Part shown: one piece after another, positions 17,643 through 25,958 of the stretch
Numbering within the stretch: the stretch's first letter is position 1
How the letters are laid out: each line of letters starts with the position of its first letter
Assembly (NCBI GenBank): GCA_002841315.1
Contig: PHEW01000011.1
Location: 1 to 51,446 of the forward strand
Reading direction: 5' to 3'
DNA: 51,446 nucleotides
Source of the DNA: Actinobacteria bacterium HGW-Actinobacteria-4
GTDB lineage: Bacteria > Actinomycetota > Actinomycetes > Actinomycetales > Demequinaceae
The notes under the pieces: generated by a model
Databases searched by the model: none
What the model saw: the letters and a program-made list of their open reading frames with translations, nothing else
Told to the model about the DNA's origin: nothing
Translations under genes and position numbers: made by a program

Positions 17643-17855
17643 ATGGAACTCGACCTCGGCACACTGAACTGGGCCGCCATCGCGCCTATCGCGGCGCTGT
17701 TGCTCGCGCTGGTGGCCTACTGCGTTGTCGACATTGTGCGCAACGACGTCAAGTTCTTGCCCAAGTGGGTATGGGTGGTGCTGTGTCTCGCATCGGTACC
17801 GCTGGGCGCGGTCCTCTACCTGCTGTTGGGACGGAACCCGGAGCGCTCGGCATGA
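17643..17855 (+). CDS. Small PLDc_N-type membrane protein
   Basis: This 70-residue protein with two hydrophobic helices has the sequence pattern of the phospholipase D nuclease N-terminal (PLDc_N) domain. AAIAPIAALLLALVAYCVVDIVRND is followed by PKWVWVVLCLASVPLGAVLYLLLGR. Stand-alone copies are common near ABC-2 ATPases. AAGGGA eight to nine bases upstream supports ATG 17643. An in-frame ATG at 17628 is possible. The stop overlaps the next ATG (ATGA), so it is translated together with the ABC ATPase and may be a third subunit of that transporter. Confidence 0.82.
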   Translation: MELDLGTLNWAAIAPIAALLLALVAYCVVDIVRNDVKFLPKWVWVVLCLASVPLGAVLYLLLGRNPERSA

Positions 17856-18775
17856 CGGGCCGCGCCCGCAAGAGCGCCGCATCCCCCACATCCCCCATGA
17901 TCGAGACCACCGCGCTGGTCAAGACGTACGGCACCAAACCCGCTCTCGCCAACGTGAATCTACTGGTCCCCACGGGCTCTCTCTACGGCCTGGTAGGACC
18001 CAACGGCGCTGGCAAGACCACCCTGCTCGACACCATCGCGGGCCTGCGCGCACCCACCTCCGGCACCGCCACCGTCAACGCCGCCACCAACGAGATCGCG
18101 GTGTTGCCCGATACCCCGCGCTACGACCCATGGCTCACCGGGCGCGAGGCGGTGTTGCTCGCTCAACACCTCACGGACCCTTCCGGCGGTATGGACCGCG
18201 TGGACGAGGTCCTCGAACAGACCGGTCTCGCTGAGGCGTCATCCCGGCGGGTGGGCGGGTACTCGCGCGGCATGCTCCAGCGTTTGGGCGTGGCCTGCAC
18301 CATCGTTGGCAAGCCACGCCTGGTACTCCTCGACGAGCCAGCATCGGCCCTCGACCCTCAAGGCCGACGCGAGATCCTCGACCTCATCGCAGAGCTGCGC
18401 GGCACCGCCACCGTGCTGTTCTCGAGCCACATCCTTGGCGACGTCCAGGAAGTCTGCGACACCGTTGGGGTCTTGAACCAGGGCGAGTTGCTCTACCAAG
18501 GCTCGCTGGGAGACCTGCTGGTGGGCGACGCTGTGCCACGCTACTTGGTGCGACTCAGAGATGCGGCCGATGCCGTGGCCAAGCGCCTACGTACCGTCGC
18601 CTGGGTGGAGGGTGTCACCGCAGTAGGAGACCAAGCGCTCGAGGTGCAGGTCACCTCGCTCGATGTGGCGGAGACGGGACTACCGAAGGAACTCGCGGCA
18701 GCCGGCGCGCGGGTGGTGTCCTACGGTCCGCTCGAAGTGACGCTCGAACAAGCCTTCTTGGAGCTGACGCGATGA
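17852..18775 (+). CDS. ABC transporter ATP-binding protein (ABC-2 type)
   Basis: This 307-residue ATPase has Walker A GPNGAGKTT (49-57), a signature variant YSRGMLQRLGVA, Walker B LVLLDEPASALDP and switch FSSHIL. The first 15 residues (MTGRARKSAASPTSP) precede the usual start of the domain, and an in-frame ATG at 17897 would remove them. The ATGA overlap with the upstream stop favours 17852. It ends in an ATGA overlap with its permease. Part of the operon 17643-19557. Confidence 0.92.
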   Translation: MTGRARKSAASPTSPMIETTALVKTYGTKPALANVNLLVPTGSLYGLVGPNGAGKTTLLDTIAGLRAPTSGTATVNAATNEIAVLPDTPRYDPWLTGREAVLLAQHLTDPSGGMDRVDEVLEQTGLAEASSRRVGGYSRGMLQRLGVACTIVGKPRLVLLDEPASALDPQGRREILDLIAELRGTATVLFSSHILGDVQEVCDTVGVLNQGELLYQGSLGDLLVGDAVPRYLVRLRDAADAVAKRLRTVAWVEGVTAVGDQALEVQVTSLDVAETGLPKELAAAGARVVSYGPLEVTLEQAFLELTR

Positions 18776-19557
18776 GTACTGGAGTGACGAAGCCTGCAAC
18801 CATGAACCTCTGGAAGCTCGAGGTGTTGCGCCTAGTGCGCACCAAGCGGTGGATCGCGCTCCTGGCGGTCTACGTGTTCTTTGGCCTCTTGGGGCCGGTG
18901 ACGGCGCGCTACATGGAGAACATCCTGGGCCTGGCGGGCGGCGAGCTCGAAGGCGCGATCATCAACTTCCCGGACCCTACTCCCGTGGACGGCATGATCC
19001 AGTACGTGTCCAACGCGGGGCAAATCGGCACGCTCGTCGCGATGGTGGTGGCAGCCGGAGCGCTCGCGTTCGATGCCATCCCCGAGATGGGGGTGTTCTT
19101 GCGCACCCGAGTGCCGAGCGTGTGGCGCATCCTGCTGCCGCGTCTGGTGGTTCCCTTCGCGGCGGCGTCACTTGCGTTCACGCTGGGTGCCCTGGCCGCG
19201 TGGTACGAAACCTGGGCGCTACTGGGGCCGCTCGCCGCCGGCGACGTTCTGCCCGGCATCGCCTACGGAATCGTGTTCCTCGCCTTCGTGGTGGCGCTGG
19301 TCGCGGCCATTGCGCAGGTGTCGCGCAGTGTGCTGGGGACCGTCATGACGTCGGTGGTGATCCTGCTCGTGATGCCGCTGCTGGGGCTCATCGATGCCAT
19401 CGCACGCTGGATGCCCACCTCGCTGCTCAACGCGCTCGCGGAGATTCCCGCTGGGAACCCTGCCAGCGACTACGTCGGGGCCACCGTGGTAGCCCTCGTA
19501 GCATCGGCCGGTTTGGTTGTTGTTGCGGTCAGGGCCGCGGGACGGCGGCTCTCGTAG
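18772..19557 (+). CDS. ABC-2 type transporter permease
   Basis: This 261-residue membrane protein has about six hydrophobic segments. The N-terminal MNLWKLEVLRLVRTKRWIALLAVYVFFGLLGPVTARY is typical of ABC-2 permeases with an amphipathic start helix, and the segment AIPEMGVFLRTRVPSVWRILLPRL is the cytosolic coupling region. It pairs with the ATPase it overlaps by four bases. An acidic stretch between helices 1 and 2 (NILGLAGGELEGAIINFPDPTPVDG) would lie outside the cell. The substrate is unknown. Confidence 0.87.
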   Translation: MSTGVTKPATMNLWKLEVLRLVRTKRWIALLAVYVFFGLLGPVTARYMENILGLAGGELEGAIINFPDPTPVDGMIQYVSNAGQIGTLVAMVVAAGALAFDAIPEMGVFLRTRVPSVWRILLPRLVVPFAAASLAFTLGALAAWYETWALLGPLAAGDVLPGIAYGIVFLAFVVALVAAIAQVSRSVLGTVMTSVVILLVMPLLGLIDAIARWMPTSLLNALAEIPAGNPASDYVGATVVALVASAGLVVVAVRAAGRRLS

Positions 19558-19603
19558 CGCTGAAGTGCGTGGCGTCGCGGGCGGTGCGTGTGAGAATGGC
19601 GCG

Positions 19604-20884
19604 ATGACGTCTGAGCCCGCGAGCACGAAGCTACCGTCGCTGTGGCGCAACCGCCCCTACGTGCTGCTCTTGAGCGGCGAGACGGTCTCCCAGTTTGGCG
19701 CGCAGATCACCAATGTGGCGATGCCCATCGCGGCCGTGTCCTACTTGGCGGCCTCCGAGTTCGAGGTGGGGCTGCTGGGCGCGGCGCAGATGGCTGCGTT
19801 CTTGCTGCTCGGCTTGCCTGCGGGCGCGCTCGTGGACCGGTTGTCGCGGCGGCGTGTGATGATCTGGGCCAACGTGATCCGGGCGCTGCTGATCGCGATC
19901 ATCCCGGCGCTATGGCTGATGGGCGAGCTGTCGGTCTCGTGGTTGGTGGTGTTGGCTCTGCTCACCGGGGCGTGCGCCGTGTTCTTTGACGTGGCGTACA
20001 TGAGCATTGTGCCGTCACTGGTGCCGCGCGCCCAGCTCGCGGATGCCAACTCCCGGCTCGAGTCCACCATGCAGACAGCGCGCATCGCCGGGCCGGCGCT
20101 TGGTGGCGCGCTGGCCAAGATTGTTGCGGCGCCGTTGCTGCCCATTGGCGCGACCATCGGCTACCTGGCCTCGGCCTTCGCGCTGTCGCGCATCGCCAAC
20201 GACGTCCCAGAGCCACGCGCCGCTGGATCCCGGTTGTGGAGTGAGATCCGCGAGGGGACGTCGTTCGTGTTCAGGCACCCGATCATCGGGCGCATTGTGG
20301 CGTCTGCGGCGGGCGCGAACCTGTTCGGATCACTCATCATGACCATGATGCCCATCCTGATTCTGCGCGAACTGGGGTTCAGCGAACTGCTCTTTGGCCT
20401 GCTCCTGACCATCGGCTCGGTAGGCGCCGTCGCTGGCGGGCTCACGGCGCCAGCGATTGCGCGCCGGGTTGGCGAGGGTCACGCGATTGTCGTCACCTAC
20501 ATCGCGACGGCCCTGGCGGCGTTTGGGTTCGTGGCGGTGTTCTTTGTGCCCGATGCTTGGGCGTTCTGGGTGCTGGCGGTCACTGAGTTCTGGATGGGCT
20601 TCACCATCCTGGCGTTCAACGTGTGCCAGGTGAGCGTGCGCCAGAAGCTATGCCCGCCGCGGCTGCTGGGACGCATGAACGCGTCCATTCGGTTTGCGGT
20701 GTGGGGAGTGTCCCCGGTGGGGGCGATCGCCTCGGGGGTGTTGGCCTCACAGATTGGGTTGGAGGCGACGTTCTGGATCGGCGCGGTGGGCGCTCTCGCG
20801 GCGTCGGCATTCCTGGTGTTCTCGCCGCTGTGGAGAATGCGCGCCGTGCCGGAGCCTGACTGGTATGTGGCTGCAGGGCAGTAG
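19604..20884 (+). CDS. MFS transporter (MFS_3, enterobactin-exporter-like)
   Basis: This 426-residue protein has twelve predicted helices. The first loop contains LPAGALVDRLSRRRVMIWANVIRA, the major-facilitator motif A, and helix 1 includes SGETVSQFGAQITNVAMPIA, characteristic of the MFS_3 (EntS-like) exporters of siderophores and drugs. A second loop, GSRLWSEIREGTSFVFRHPIIGRIV, marks the mid-point. GAGAAT ends six bases before the ATG, so the gene is probably leaderless with its own promoter despite only 46 bases to the permease upstream. The substrate cannot be assigned. Confidence 0.9.
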   Translation: MTSEPASTKLPSLWRNRPYVLLLSGETVSQFGAQITNVAMPIAAVSYLAASEFEVGLLGAAQMAAFLLLGLPAGALVDRLSRRRVMIWANVIRALLIAIIPALWLMGELSVSWLVVLALLTGACAVFFDVAYMSIVPSLVPRAQLADANSRLESTMQTARIAGPALGGALAKIVAAPLLPIGATIGYLASAFALSRIANDVPEPRAAGSRLWSEIREGTSFVFRHPIIGRIVASAAGANLFGSLIMTMMPILILRELGFSELLFGLLLTIGSVGAVAGGLTAPAIARRVGEGHAIVVTYIATALAAFGFVAVFFVPDAWAFWVLAVTEFWMGFTILAFNVCQVSVRQKLCPPRLLGRMNASIRFAVWGVSPVGAIASGVLASQIGLEATFWIGAVGALAASAFLVFSPLWRMRAVPEPDWYVAAGQ

Positions 20885-20946
20885 AGTTATCTCACACTGA
20901 GAGCCGAGCCGATCCCACGGCGCAGGCCCGGGAAAAGGAGTGCGCC

Positions 20947-21564
20947 GTGAGTGACCTCGATGAACTGTTTGCCCAAATCCCCATGGACCAGGTTGCCGAA
21001 CGCCTGGGCGTCAGCAAGGCCGACGCCACCAAGGGTGTGGCCGCCGCGCTGCCCGCGCTGCTGGGTGGCCTCCAGGCCAACGCATCAGACCCCAAGGGCG
21101 AGGCCTCGCTCAAGAAAGCACTCCAGGCCAAGGACGAATCGCTCGTCAAGGGCGGCATCGACTTGGGCGATGTTGACGTGGCCGACGGCGTCAAGATCGT
21201 GAAGAACATCTTTGGCTCCAAGACCCCTGAGGTTGAGCAGCGACTGGGCGCGGTTGCCTCGAACAAGGACGACATGATGGGGCAGTTGCTCCCTATCCTC
21301 GCGCCCATCGTGCTGTCCTTCATCGTCTCCAAGATGGGCGGCGACAAGGGCGGATCGAGCAGTGGCGGAGGCCTGGGTGACTTGTTAGGTGGGCTGCTCG
21401 GCGGTTCCGGCGGAGGGTCAAACAGCGGCGGCGACCTGCTGGGTTCGGTACTCGGTAGCGTGCTGAGCGGTTCCAGCGGCAACTCCAGCGGTTCGAGCGG
21501 CGGCGGCTTGGCCGGCGGCCTGGGTGACCTGTTGGGCGGCCTGCTGGGCGGCGGCAAGCGGTAG
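20947..21564 (+). CDS. DUF937 domain protein
   Basis: This 205-residue protein has an N-terminal helical DUF937 (YidB-like) domain, [42 protein letters not shown], a second helical copy to about residue 110, and a hydrophobic patch [19 protein letters not shown]. The last 80 residues are almost entirely Gly, Ser and Leu with repeated [11 protein letters not shown] units, as common in actinobacterial members. Function is unknown in the family. The GTG start follows AAAAGGAG closely. Confidence 0.8.
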   Translation: MSDLDELFAQIPMDQVAERLGVSKADATKGVAAALPALLGGLQANASDPKGEASLKKALQAKDESLVKGGIDLGDVDVADGVKIVKNIFGSKTPEVEQRLGAVASNKDDMMGQLLPILAPIVLSFIVSKMGGDKGGSSSGGGLGDLLGGLLGGSGGGSNSGGDLLGSVLGSVLSGSSGNSSGSSGGGLAGGLGDLLGGLLGGGKR

Positions 21565-21569
21565 CACCC

Positions 21570-21591
21570 TCTCTGCGAAGATGGTCAGAGA
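21570..21591. promoter_or_regulatory. Inverted repeat upstream of mgsA
   Basis: TCTCTG (21570-21575) and CAGAGA (21586-21591) form a perfect 6-bp inverted repeat with a ten-base spacer, 24 bases upstream of the methylglyoxal synthase start. It could be an operator or, in RNA, a hairpin close to the ribosome site. No known regulator is assigned. Confidence 0.3.
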
Positions 21592-21614
21592 ACACTAGCC
21601 CCAGGAGGCGCGCC

Positions 21615-22070
21615 ATGCCTGAAGCCGTCAAGCCCCGCCACATCGCGTTGGTCGCTCATGACAACATGAAGGTCGAGTTGCTCGAGTGGGCCGACTACAA
21701 CCGTGACACCCTCGCGGAGCACGTGCTCTACGCGACCGGTACCACGGGCACGATGCTCGAGTTCGAGTTGGGCCTACCCGTGCACCGGTTCCTGTCAGGA
21801 CCCGTGGGCGGAGACCAGCAGATTGGCGCCAAGATCGCCGAGGGCGAGATCACCATGTTGATCTTCTTCTGGGACCCGCTCGAATCCCAACCCCACGACC
21901 CCGACGTCAAGGCGCTGCTGCGCATCGGCGCGGTGTGGAACGTGCCCATGGCATGCAATGTGGCGACAGCAGACATGCTGATCTCGTCCCCGCTGATGTC
22001 GAGCGACTACGAGCAGCGGCGGCCGGACCACAGCCCACGCACCTACGAATCGGGTGCGACTCCCACCTGA
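21615..22070 (+). CDS. mgsA: Methylglyoxal synthase
   Basis: This 151-residue enzyme converts dihydroxyacetone phosphate to methylglyoxal and phosphate, a glycolytic overflow route used when phosphate is limiting. The core motifs are present: [12 protein letters not shown] at the start, [10 protein letters not shown] for phosphate binding, and [12 protein letters not shown] with catalytic Asp67 and [10 protein letters not shown] with Asp95/97. The last 20 residues are a non-conserved tail. AGGAGG lies nine bases before the ATG. It is probably not functionally linked to the peptide cluster that follows. Confidence 0.94.
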   Translation: MPEAVKPRHIALVAHDNMKVELLEWADYNRDTLAEHVLYATGTTGTMLEFELGLPVHRFLSGPVGGDQQIGAKIAEGEITMLIFFWDPLESQPHDPDVKALLRIGAVWNVPMACNVATADMLISSPLMSSDYEQRRPDHSPRTYESGATPT

Positions 22071-22100
22071 GTGATGCGGCATGGCTCCGCCTCGTTTGAA

Positions 22101-22154
22101 CACCATCGCAATGGTGCGCACACGGATCGCCGGGGTTGTCGCTACGCTGACAAC
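22101..22154. promoter_or_regulatory. Two inverted repeats in the leader of the TOMM operon
   Basis: CACCAT-CGCA-ATGGTG (22101-22116) and GTTGTC-GCTACGCT-GACAAC (22135-22154) are both perfect 6-bp inverted repeats in the 129-base gap before the first biosynthetic gene. TACGCT (22143-22148) inside the second could serve as a -10 element, in which case a protein bound there would block transcription. No known operator consensus is recognised. Confidence 0.4.
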
Positions 22155-22199
22155 GAGTCGCAGTGTGAGCTGCGGCGCGATGCCGAGGGGAGCTAACAC

Positions 22200-22994
22200 G
22201 TGCCAGAGGCCGCGACCACGTACCGTCTCTCCCCCGCGTGGACCGTGTCCCAGTCCGGCGTCGCGCTGTTGGTCTCGGGAGGTGCCGATGCCCGTTACCA
22301 GATCGACCTCGAGGCACCCGGAACCTCGTTCTTCGCTGACCTGAACCGGGACCGAACCTTCACGCTCGAGCAGCTGGGTTCCGAGGATCGCCGGATACTC
22401 GAGCAGTTGATGACGGCCGAGGTTGTTGTACCCGTTCTCGCCGCCGACTACGTGCTGAGGGCGGCAGTCGTGGGCGATGTGAGTGACCTCGCGCTGCCCG
22501 CGCATGACTTGATCACGGTGGTCGCGCCGGATGCCCAACCGGATCTGTTGGTGGTGGTACGCACCACATCCACCTATGCGCAATTGCTGGCGGCGCTGGA
22601 CTACCGGCGGCTCGCCACGCCACACCTGCTTGTTGACATGGCATTTCACCACACCGCGTCATTGGGGCCGCTGGTGTTCCCCGGCGAGACTGCGTGCATC
22701 GCTTGCCTCGAGGGGCGCATCGGGGTTCGATGGGGTGATGACGTGCCGCCGCCTCGACCGCAGGCCTCGGCCCACGCGGCGAGCCTGGTGGCACAGCTGG
22801 CGCTCCATGAGGTGGCGAGAATCGCGCAGGGCGATACCTCGCTCACCAACAAGACAGTCGCGTGGGACCTGCGGGAGCGGACGGTGACCACGGCGCAGCT
22901 ATTGAAGGTCCCGCTGTGTCCCGTGTGTCAGCGCCATGACAGTCCTGGGCACCCCCCGGCCGGGGCCATCTCACTACCGTGGAGTCGCGAATGA
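22200..22994 (+). CDS. TOMM cyclodehydratase C protein (E1-like, SagC/ocin_ThiF type)
   Basis: This 264-residue protein resembles the E1-ubiquitin-activating-like partner of YcaO cyclodehydratases (SagC/TOMM C protein), which binds the precursor leader and presents it to the YcaO enzyme. It has two paired-cysteine motifs, CIAC (166-169) and CPVC (240-243), the structural zinc tetrad of this family. Other recognisable segments are LLVDMAFHHTASLGPLVFPGETACIACLEGRIG and QLALHEVARIAQG. The N-terminal 100 residues would form the winged-helix leader-binding (RRE-like) part. GTG 22200 has GGGGAG nine bases upstream. It ends in an ATGA overlap with the first precursor-like gene, so the two are translated together. 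Confidence 0.82.
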   Translation: MPEAATTYRLSPAWTVSQSGVALLVSGGADARYQIDLEAPGTSFFADLNRDRTFTLEQLGSEDRRILEQLMTAEVVVPVLAADYVLRAAVVGDVSDLALPAHDLITVVAPDAQPDLLVVVRTTSTYAQLLAALDYRRLATPHLLVDMAFHHTASLGPLVFPGETACIACLEGRIGVRWGDDVPPPRPQASAHAASLVAQLALHEVARIAQGDTSLTNKTVAWDLRERTVTTAQLLKVPLCPVCQRHDSPGHPPAGAISLPWSRE

Positions 22995-23752
22995 AGGCCT
23001 TGGCAACGCAGTTTGAGACCGACCGCAAGACCAGCGCGGTTGCGACGCCCACGTGTTCGTCGTGTTGCTGCTGTTGCTGTTGCCTGGCCACGGTGGTGAG
23101 CACCTCCGGGGTCGCCGCATTGCGCGTCAACGCGGAAGGGCAGCGCAATGGCGTGGCGATCCCCGGCGTCTACGTCTTGCTCGCCGCGCTGTTCGCGCCC
23201 ATCGCAGTGGTGGTGGGGGTGTTGGTCGCCAATGTCGTTCCATTGGTGCCGGGCGTGTGCGCGGGAGGGTTCGACTCCTACGGCAATGGCTATGCGCGCG
23301 GCTGCGTGGTCGAACCTGGCTTCGCGGGGTTGATCGCCGGCGTGATTGCTGCGGGAGTCATCCTGTGGCTGACCTTCAGGGGCGCACGGGTTAGCAACCG
23401 CTGGGGTCGACTCGGGTCGCTGTACGCACTGTTCATCGTGGGGTTCGTCATCGAGTTCGTGGTGGGCGGGTTCCTGCTGCTCAGCCTCGCCTACGGCGGC
23501 ATCATCGTCTACATGGTTGTGGCGGGCGCTGCCGCAGTCGGAGTGCTCGTGGCGTACAACCGCCGCCTTTCTCGCGAGAATGCCCTGTTGGGGTGGCCGG
23601 TGGCAACGTACCCGCCGCTCCCGCCGGACCCCGACCCAGCTGAACGTCCAACACCAACGTTCCTCCCCGACCCCGACATTCCGGGGCTAGCGGACCTACC
23701 CGACACCCCAGAGCCCCCGCCCAGCCCACCCGAGCCACCCAGGTCGCAGTAG
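22991..23752 (+). CDS. Putative TOMM precursor fused to a four-helix membrane protein (copy 1)
   Basis: This 253-residue protein begins with a leader-like stretch MKALATQFETDRKTSAVATP and a cysteine cluster (Cys22, then Cys25-31 without interruption), like the core of streptolysin S-type azole precursors. Directly after it come four predicted membrane helices (about 56-86, 115-137, 145-170 and 172-190). The loop between helices 1 and 2 holds two cysteines (VCAGGF...RGCVV) and should face outside. The last 50 residues are Pro-rich and cytosolic. Basic residues after helices 2 and 4 support an N-in topology. The start at 22991 is fixed by alignment with copy 2 and by the ATGA overlap. Modification of the Cys run by the neighbouring enzymes is inferred. 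Confidence 0.8.
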   Translation: MKALATQFETDRKTSAVATPTCSSCCCCCCCLATVVSTSGVAALRVNAEGQRNGVAIPGVYVLLAALFAPIAVVVGVLVANVVPLVPGVCAGGFDSYGNGYARGCVVEPGFAGLIAGVIAAGVILWLTFRGARVSNRWGRLGSLYALFIVGFVIEFVVGGFLLLSLAYGGIIVYMVVAGAAAVGVLVAYNRRLSRENALLGWPVATYPPLPPDPDPAERPTPTFLPDPDIPGLADLPDTPEPPPSPPEPPRSQ

Positions 23753-23766
23753 GGGACCACCCACGC

Positions 23767-25032
23767 ATGATCACCAACTCCTTCACGGCGCCGCCGCTCA
23801 GCCGCACGCTCATGCTGGCAGCACCCAACAACCGCCACGGCATTGTGCTCCAGCCACAAGAGGCGCGCACGTCGCTCAGCGACCTCGCGAGCGTGACGCA
23901 CGTTGGCGTCCCCAACTCGATCGAGTCGCCGTGGGAGAGCGCGTCCGGCGGCGTAGGCCGCGACGCCGAGGACGCCCGCATTGCAGCGATCGGCGAGGGG
24001 ATCGAACGCTACTGCGGCGCCATCACCCAACTCCCGCTCCGGGATCGCACCGGCATACCTACGGCTCAGCGGCTCGATGCTGACCAGTGGCACCTGTTTA
24101 CCGAGGCCCAACGCGGCGACCCCGCCTTTCCGTTCGCCAACATCTACTCCGACAGTTGCCAGTACACCAACGCCTTCGACGTCCATGACAACGCCGAGGT
24201 TTGGCTCCCCCACCCGTTCGTAGCCCTTCGCGACGACTATCAGACCGGCGTGCCCACATCGTCGGGCCTTGCTGCTGGGCCCACCGCCCGGCAAGCGTTG
24301 CTGCGCGCCATCCAAGAACTCATCGAGCGCGACGCCCTCATGATGACCTGGCTCCACAGCGTCCCCGCGCGGGCCATCGAGGTGCCAGCGAAGTACGTCA
24401 CCGAGGTCGCCGCGCTCCACGGCGAAGTGCACGCCTTTGACCTCACGCCCGCATTCAGCCCGTTCCCGGTGATCGCGGTCGCGGGTTGGATCCCTCAACG
24501 CGGCCGACGCCGTTTCTCCCTTGGTCTGGCCTGTCGCGACACGTGGGAGGCGGCTTTGGAGAAGGCCTACCTCGAGTGGAATCAGGGCGTACTCTTCGCG
24601 GGAATCTACGGCAAGCATGTGGACACGTCCGGCATCGATGACCCCCGCCTGGTGAAGTCGTTCGACGAACACGCGATCTACTACACCCTGCACCCCGACC
24701 GGTGGCCCGGGCTGCCGATGTTCGCGCGGCAGGACAAGGTGCATGACGTTGCCGTGCCGGGCGGCGAGCTCTCCACCGATGCCGCCCTGGAGCTCGCGCG
24801 CCGAGCGCTCGACGACGCCGGCATTCGCATGTACTACCGCGACCTCACCACCATCGACGCCCACCAACTGGGCGTCCACGTGGTGCGCGCCACGTCGCCG
24901 GATCTGGCCTCAATCTTCGCCCACCAAGAGTGGCCGCTGATTGGCGGCCTCGAGGGCAAGCTCGCGAGCCGGTACCCGTGGGCGCCGGCTGCCTCCACCT
25001 TTCCCAACCCGATGCCGCACCCGCTGGGATGA
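23767..25032 (+). CDS. YcaO cyclodehydratase (TOMM D protein)
   Basis: This 421-residue YcaO enzyme uses ATP to turn Cys, Ser or Thr residues of a precursor into azolines. ATP-binding motifs are visible: GRDAEDARIAAIGEGIERYCG with GEGIER at 76-81, then QE at 183-184 and ERDA at 187-190. The C-terminus is PNPMPHPLG with prolines at 413, 415, 417 and 419, the Pro-rich tail expected of azoline-forming YcaO proteins and usually absent from thioamide or amidine types. It starts 14 bases after precursor copy 1. It is stand-alone (not fused to the C domain), as in the streptolysin S system. Confidence 0.92.
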   Translation: MITNSFTAPPLSRTLMLAAPNNRHGIVLQPQEARTSLSDLASVTHVGVPNSIESPWESASGGVGRDAEDARIAAIGEGIERYCGAITQLPLRDRTGIPTAQRLDADQWHLFTEAQRGDPAFPFANIYSDSCQYTNAFDVHDNAEVWLPHPFVALRDDYQTGVPTSSGLAAGPTARQALLRAIQELIERDALMMTWLHSVPARAIEVPAKYVTEVAALHGEVHAFDLTPAFSPFPVIAVAGWIPQRGRRRFSLGLACRDTWEAALEKAYLEWNQGVLFAGIYGKHVDTSGIDDPRLVKSFDEHAIYYTLHPDRWPGLPMFARQDKVHDVAVPGGELSTDAALELARRALDDAGIRMYYRDLTTIDAHQLGVHVVRATSPDLASIFAHQEWPLIGGLEGKLASRYPWAPAASTFPNPMPHPLG

Positions 25033-25066
25033 CGCAGGATGAGTGCGCAACCATGACGGAGACCAG

Positions 25067-25849
25067 ATGAGCGACCACCCATCAGCGTTCGACGACTTTT
25101 GGGAAGCCTCGAGCCTGGACCAGTTCAACATCGCCGACTTCTCGCGCACCATGAACGCCTACGATTCCGACGTCAAGGACCTGCAACTCGAGTTTCCCGG
25201 CGTGGCGGAACCGTTGCCAGGCAGTCCCGCGGCGCGTGCGTCCCGGCGCTCCCCACGTGCGGCCCTCCGGGCAGTCGTGGGCCGTCACCGCCAATCCCCT
25301 CTGACGAGAATCTCCGCGCGCCGGGAGAGCACCCGCGCGTTCTCGGGGCGTAGCCTCACGCGCAGCGACATCAGTGAGGTACTCGGTTCGCTCTACGCTC
25401 ACGGCGGGCTGGAGCACAGGGGCTATCCGTCGGCCGGTGCGAGCTATGTGACCGAAGCGTTCTGTGTGGGCTTCGACGCCCAGGGGCTCGCGGGCCGGAT
25501 CGCCTACTACGACGCCGAGACCCACGGCCTGGTCACCGTCTCCGAGGACGCGCCGTCATGGACCGAGGCCCGCGACCTGCTCAACGTTGGTATCGAGGGC
25601 ACGCCCGGCATGCTCGTGGTGCTGGTCGCGTTCCCGGAGCGAGCCGTCGCGAAGTACGGGGACCGGGGCGGGCGGTTCGCGTTGCTCGAGGTGGGGGCGG
25701 CGATGCAACAACTCTCGCTCGCGGTCGCCGAGCGCCGGGCGCTCAAGGGCGTGATCGTGGGCGGCATGATGGACCGCGCGTGGCTGCGGTTGCTGGGCCT
25801 CGCGGGGACGGATGCGCGCGTGGTGGTCGGGTACTTGGTGGGGCGCTAG
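25067..25849 (+). CDS. SagB-type FMN-dependent azoline dehydrogenase (TOMM B protein)
   Basis: This 260-residue nitroreductase-fold enzyme should oxidise azolines to aromatic azoles with FMN. SagB/ThcOx landmarks are present: RRESTRAFS (85-93) for FMN phosphate, YPSAGASYV (120-128), and KYGDRGGRFALLEVGAAMQQ, in which Lys196-Tyr197 match the catalytic Lys-Tyr pair of McbC/SagB and Glu208 and Gln214-215 the FMN contacts. ATG 25067 is preferred for GGAG seven bases upstream, and a GTG at 25043 in frame is possible. Its presence implies fully oxidised thiazoles as end products. Confidence 0.88.
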   Translation: MSDHPSAFDDFWEASSLDQFNIADFSRTMNAYDSDVKDLQLEFPGVAEPLPGSPAARASRRSPRAALRAVVGRHRQSPLTRISARRESTRAFSGRSLTRSDISEVLGSLYAHGGLEHRGYPSAGASYVTEAFCVGFDAQGLAGRIAYYDAETHGLVTVSEDAPSWTEARDLLNVGIEGTPGMLVVLVAFPERAVAKYGDRGGRFALLEVGAAMQQLSLAVAERRALKGVIVGGMMDRAWLRLLGLAGTDARVVVGYLVGR

Positions 25850-25903
25850 GCAGCACGTTCACTGTGGGTCGTCCCATTCCGCGCTCGCGCTCATGGCAAC
25901 CCC

Positions 25904-25933
25904 TTGACTGCCCACCCATTTCCGTGGAAGCGT
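25904..25933 (+). promoter_or_regulatory. Possible promoter of precursor copy 2
   Basis: TTGACT (25904-25909) is a good -35 hexamer, followed after 18 bases by AAGCGT (25928-25933), resembling the TAGCGT -10 seen elsewhere in the window. It lies in the 109-base gap after the dehydrogenase gene, so copy 2 may be transcribed independently as well as by read-through. Confidence 0.4.
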
Positions 25934-25958
25934 CAGGCAGAGTTACGAGGGAGTTGAT

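Noticed and set aside
22979..22991. GTG start four codons upstream of precursor copy 1
   Set aside because: The paralogue starts at the equivalent of ATG 22991 and the ATGA overlap with the C gene fits that start.
23053..23394. Overlapping frame rich in Arg inside precursor copy 1
   Set aside because: It is a frame shadow of the polycysteine gene with no homologue pattern or start signal.
23767..25032. YcaO protein as a thioamide- or RimO-type enzyme
   Set aside because: The Pro-rich C-terminus, neighbouring C protein and SagB dehydrogenase point to azole formation.
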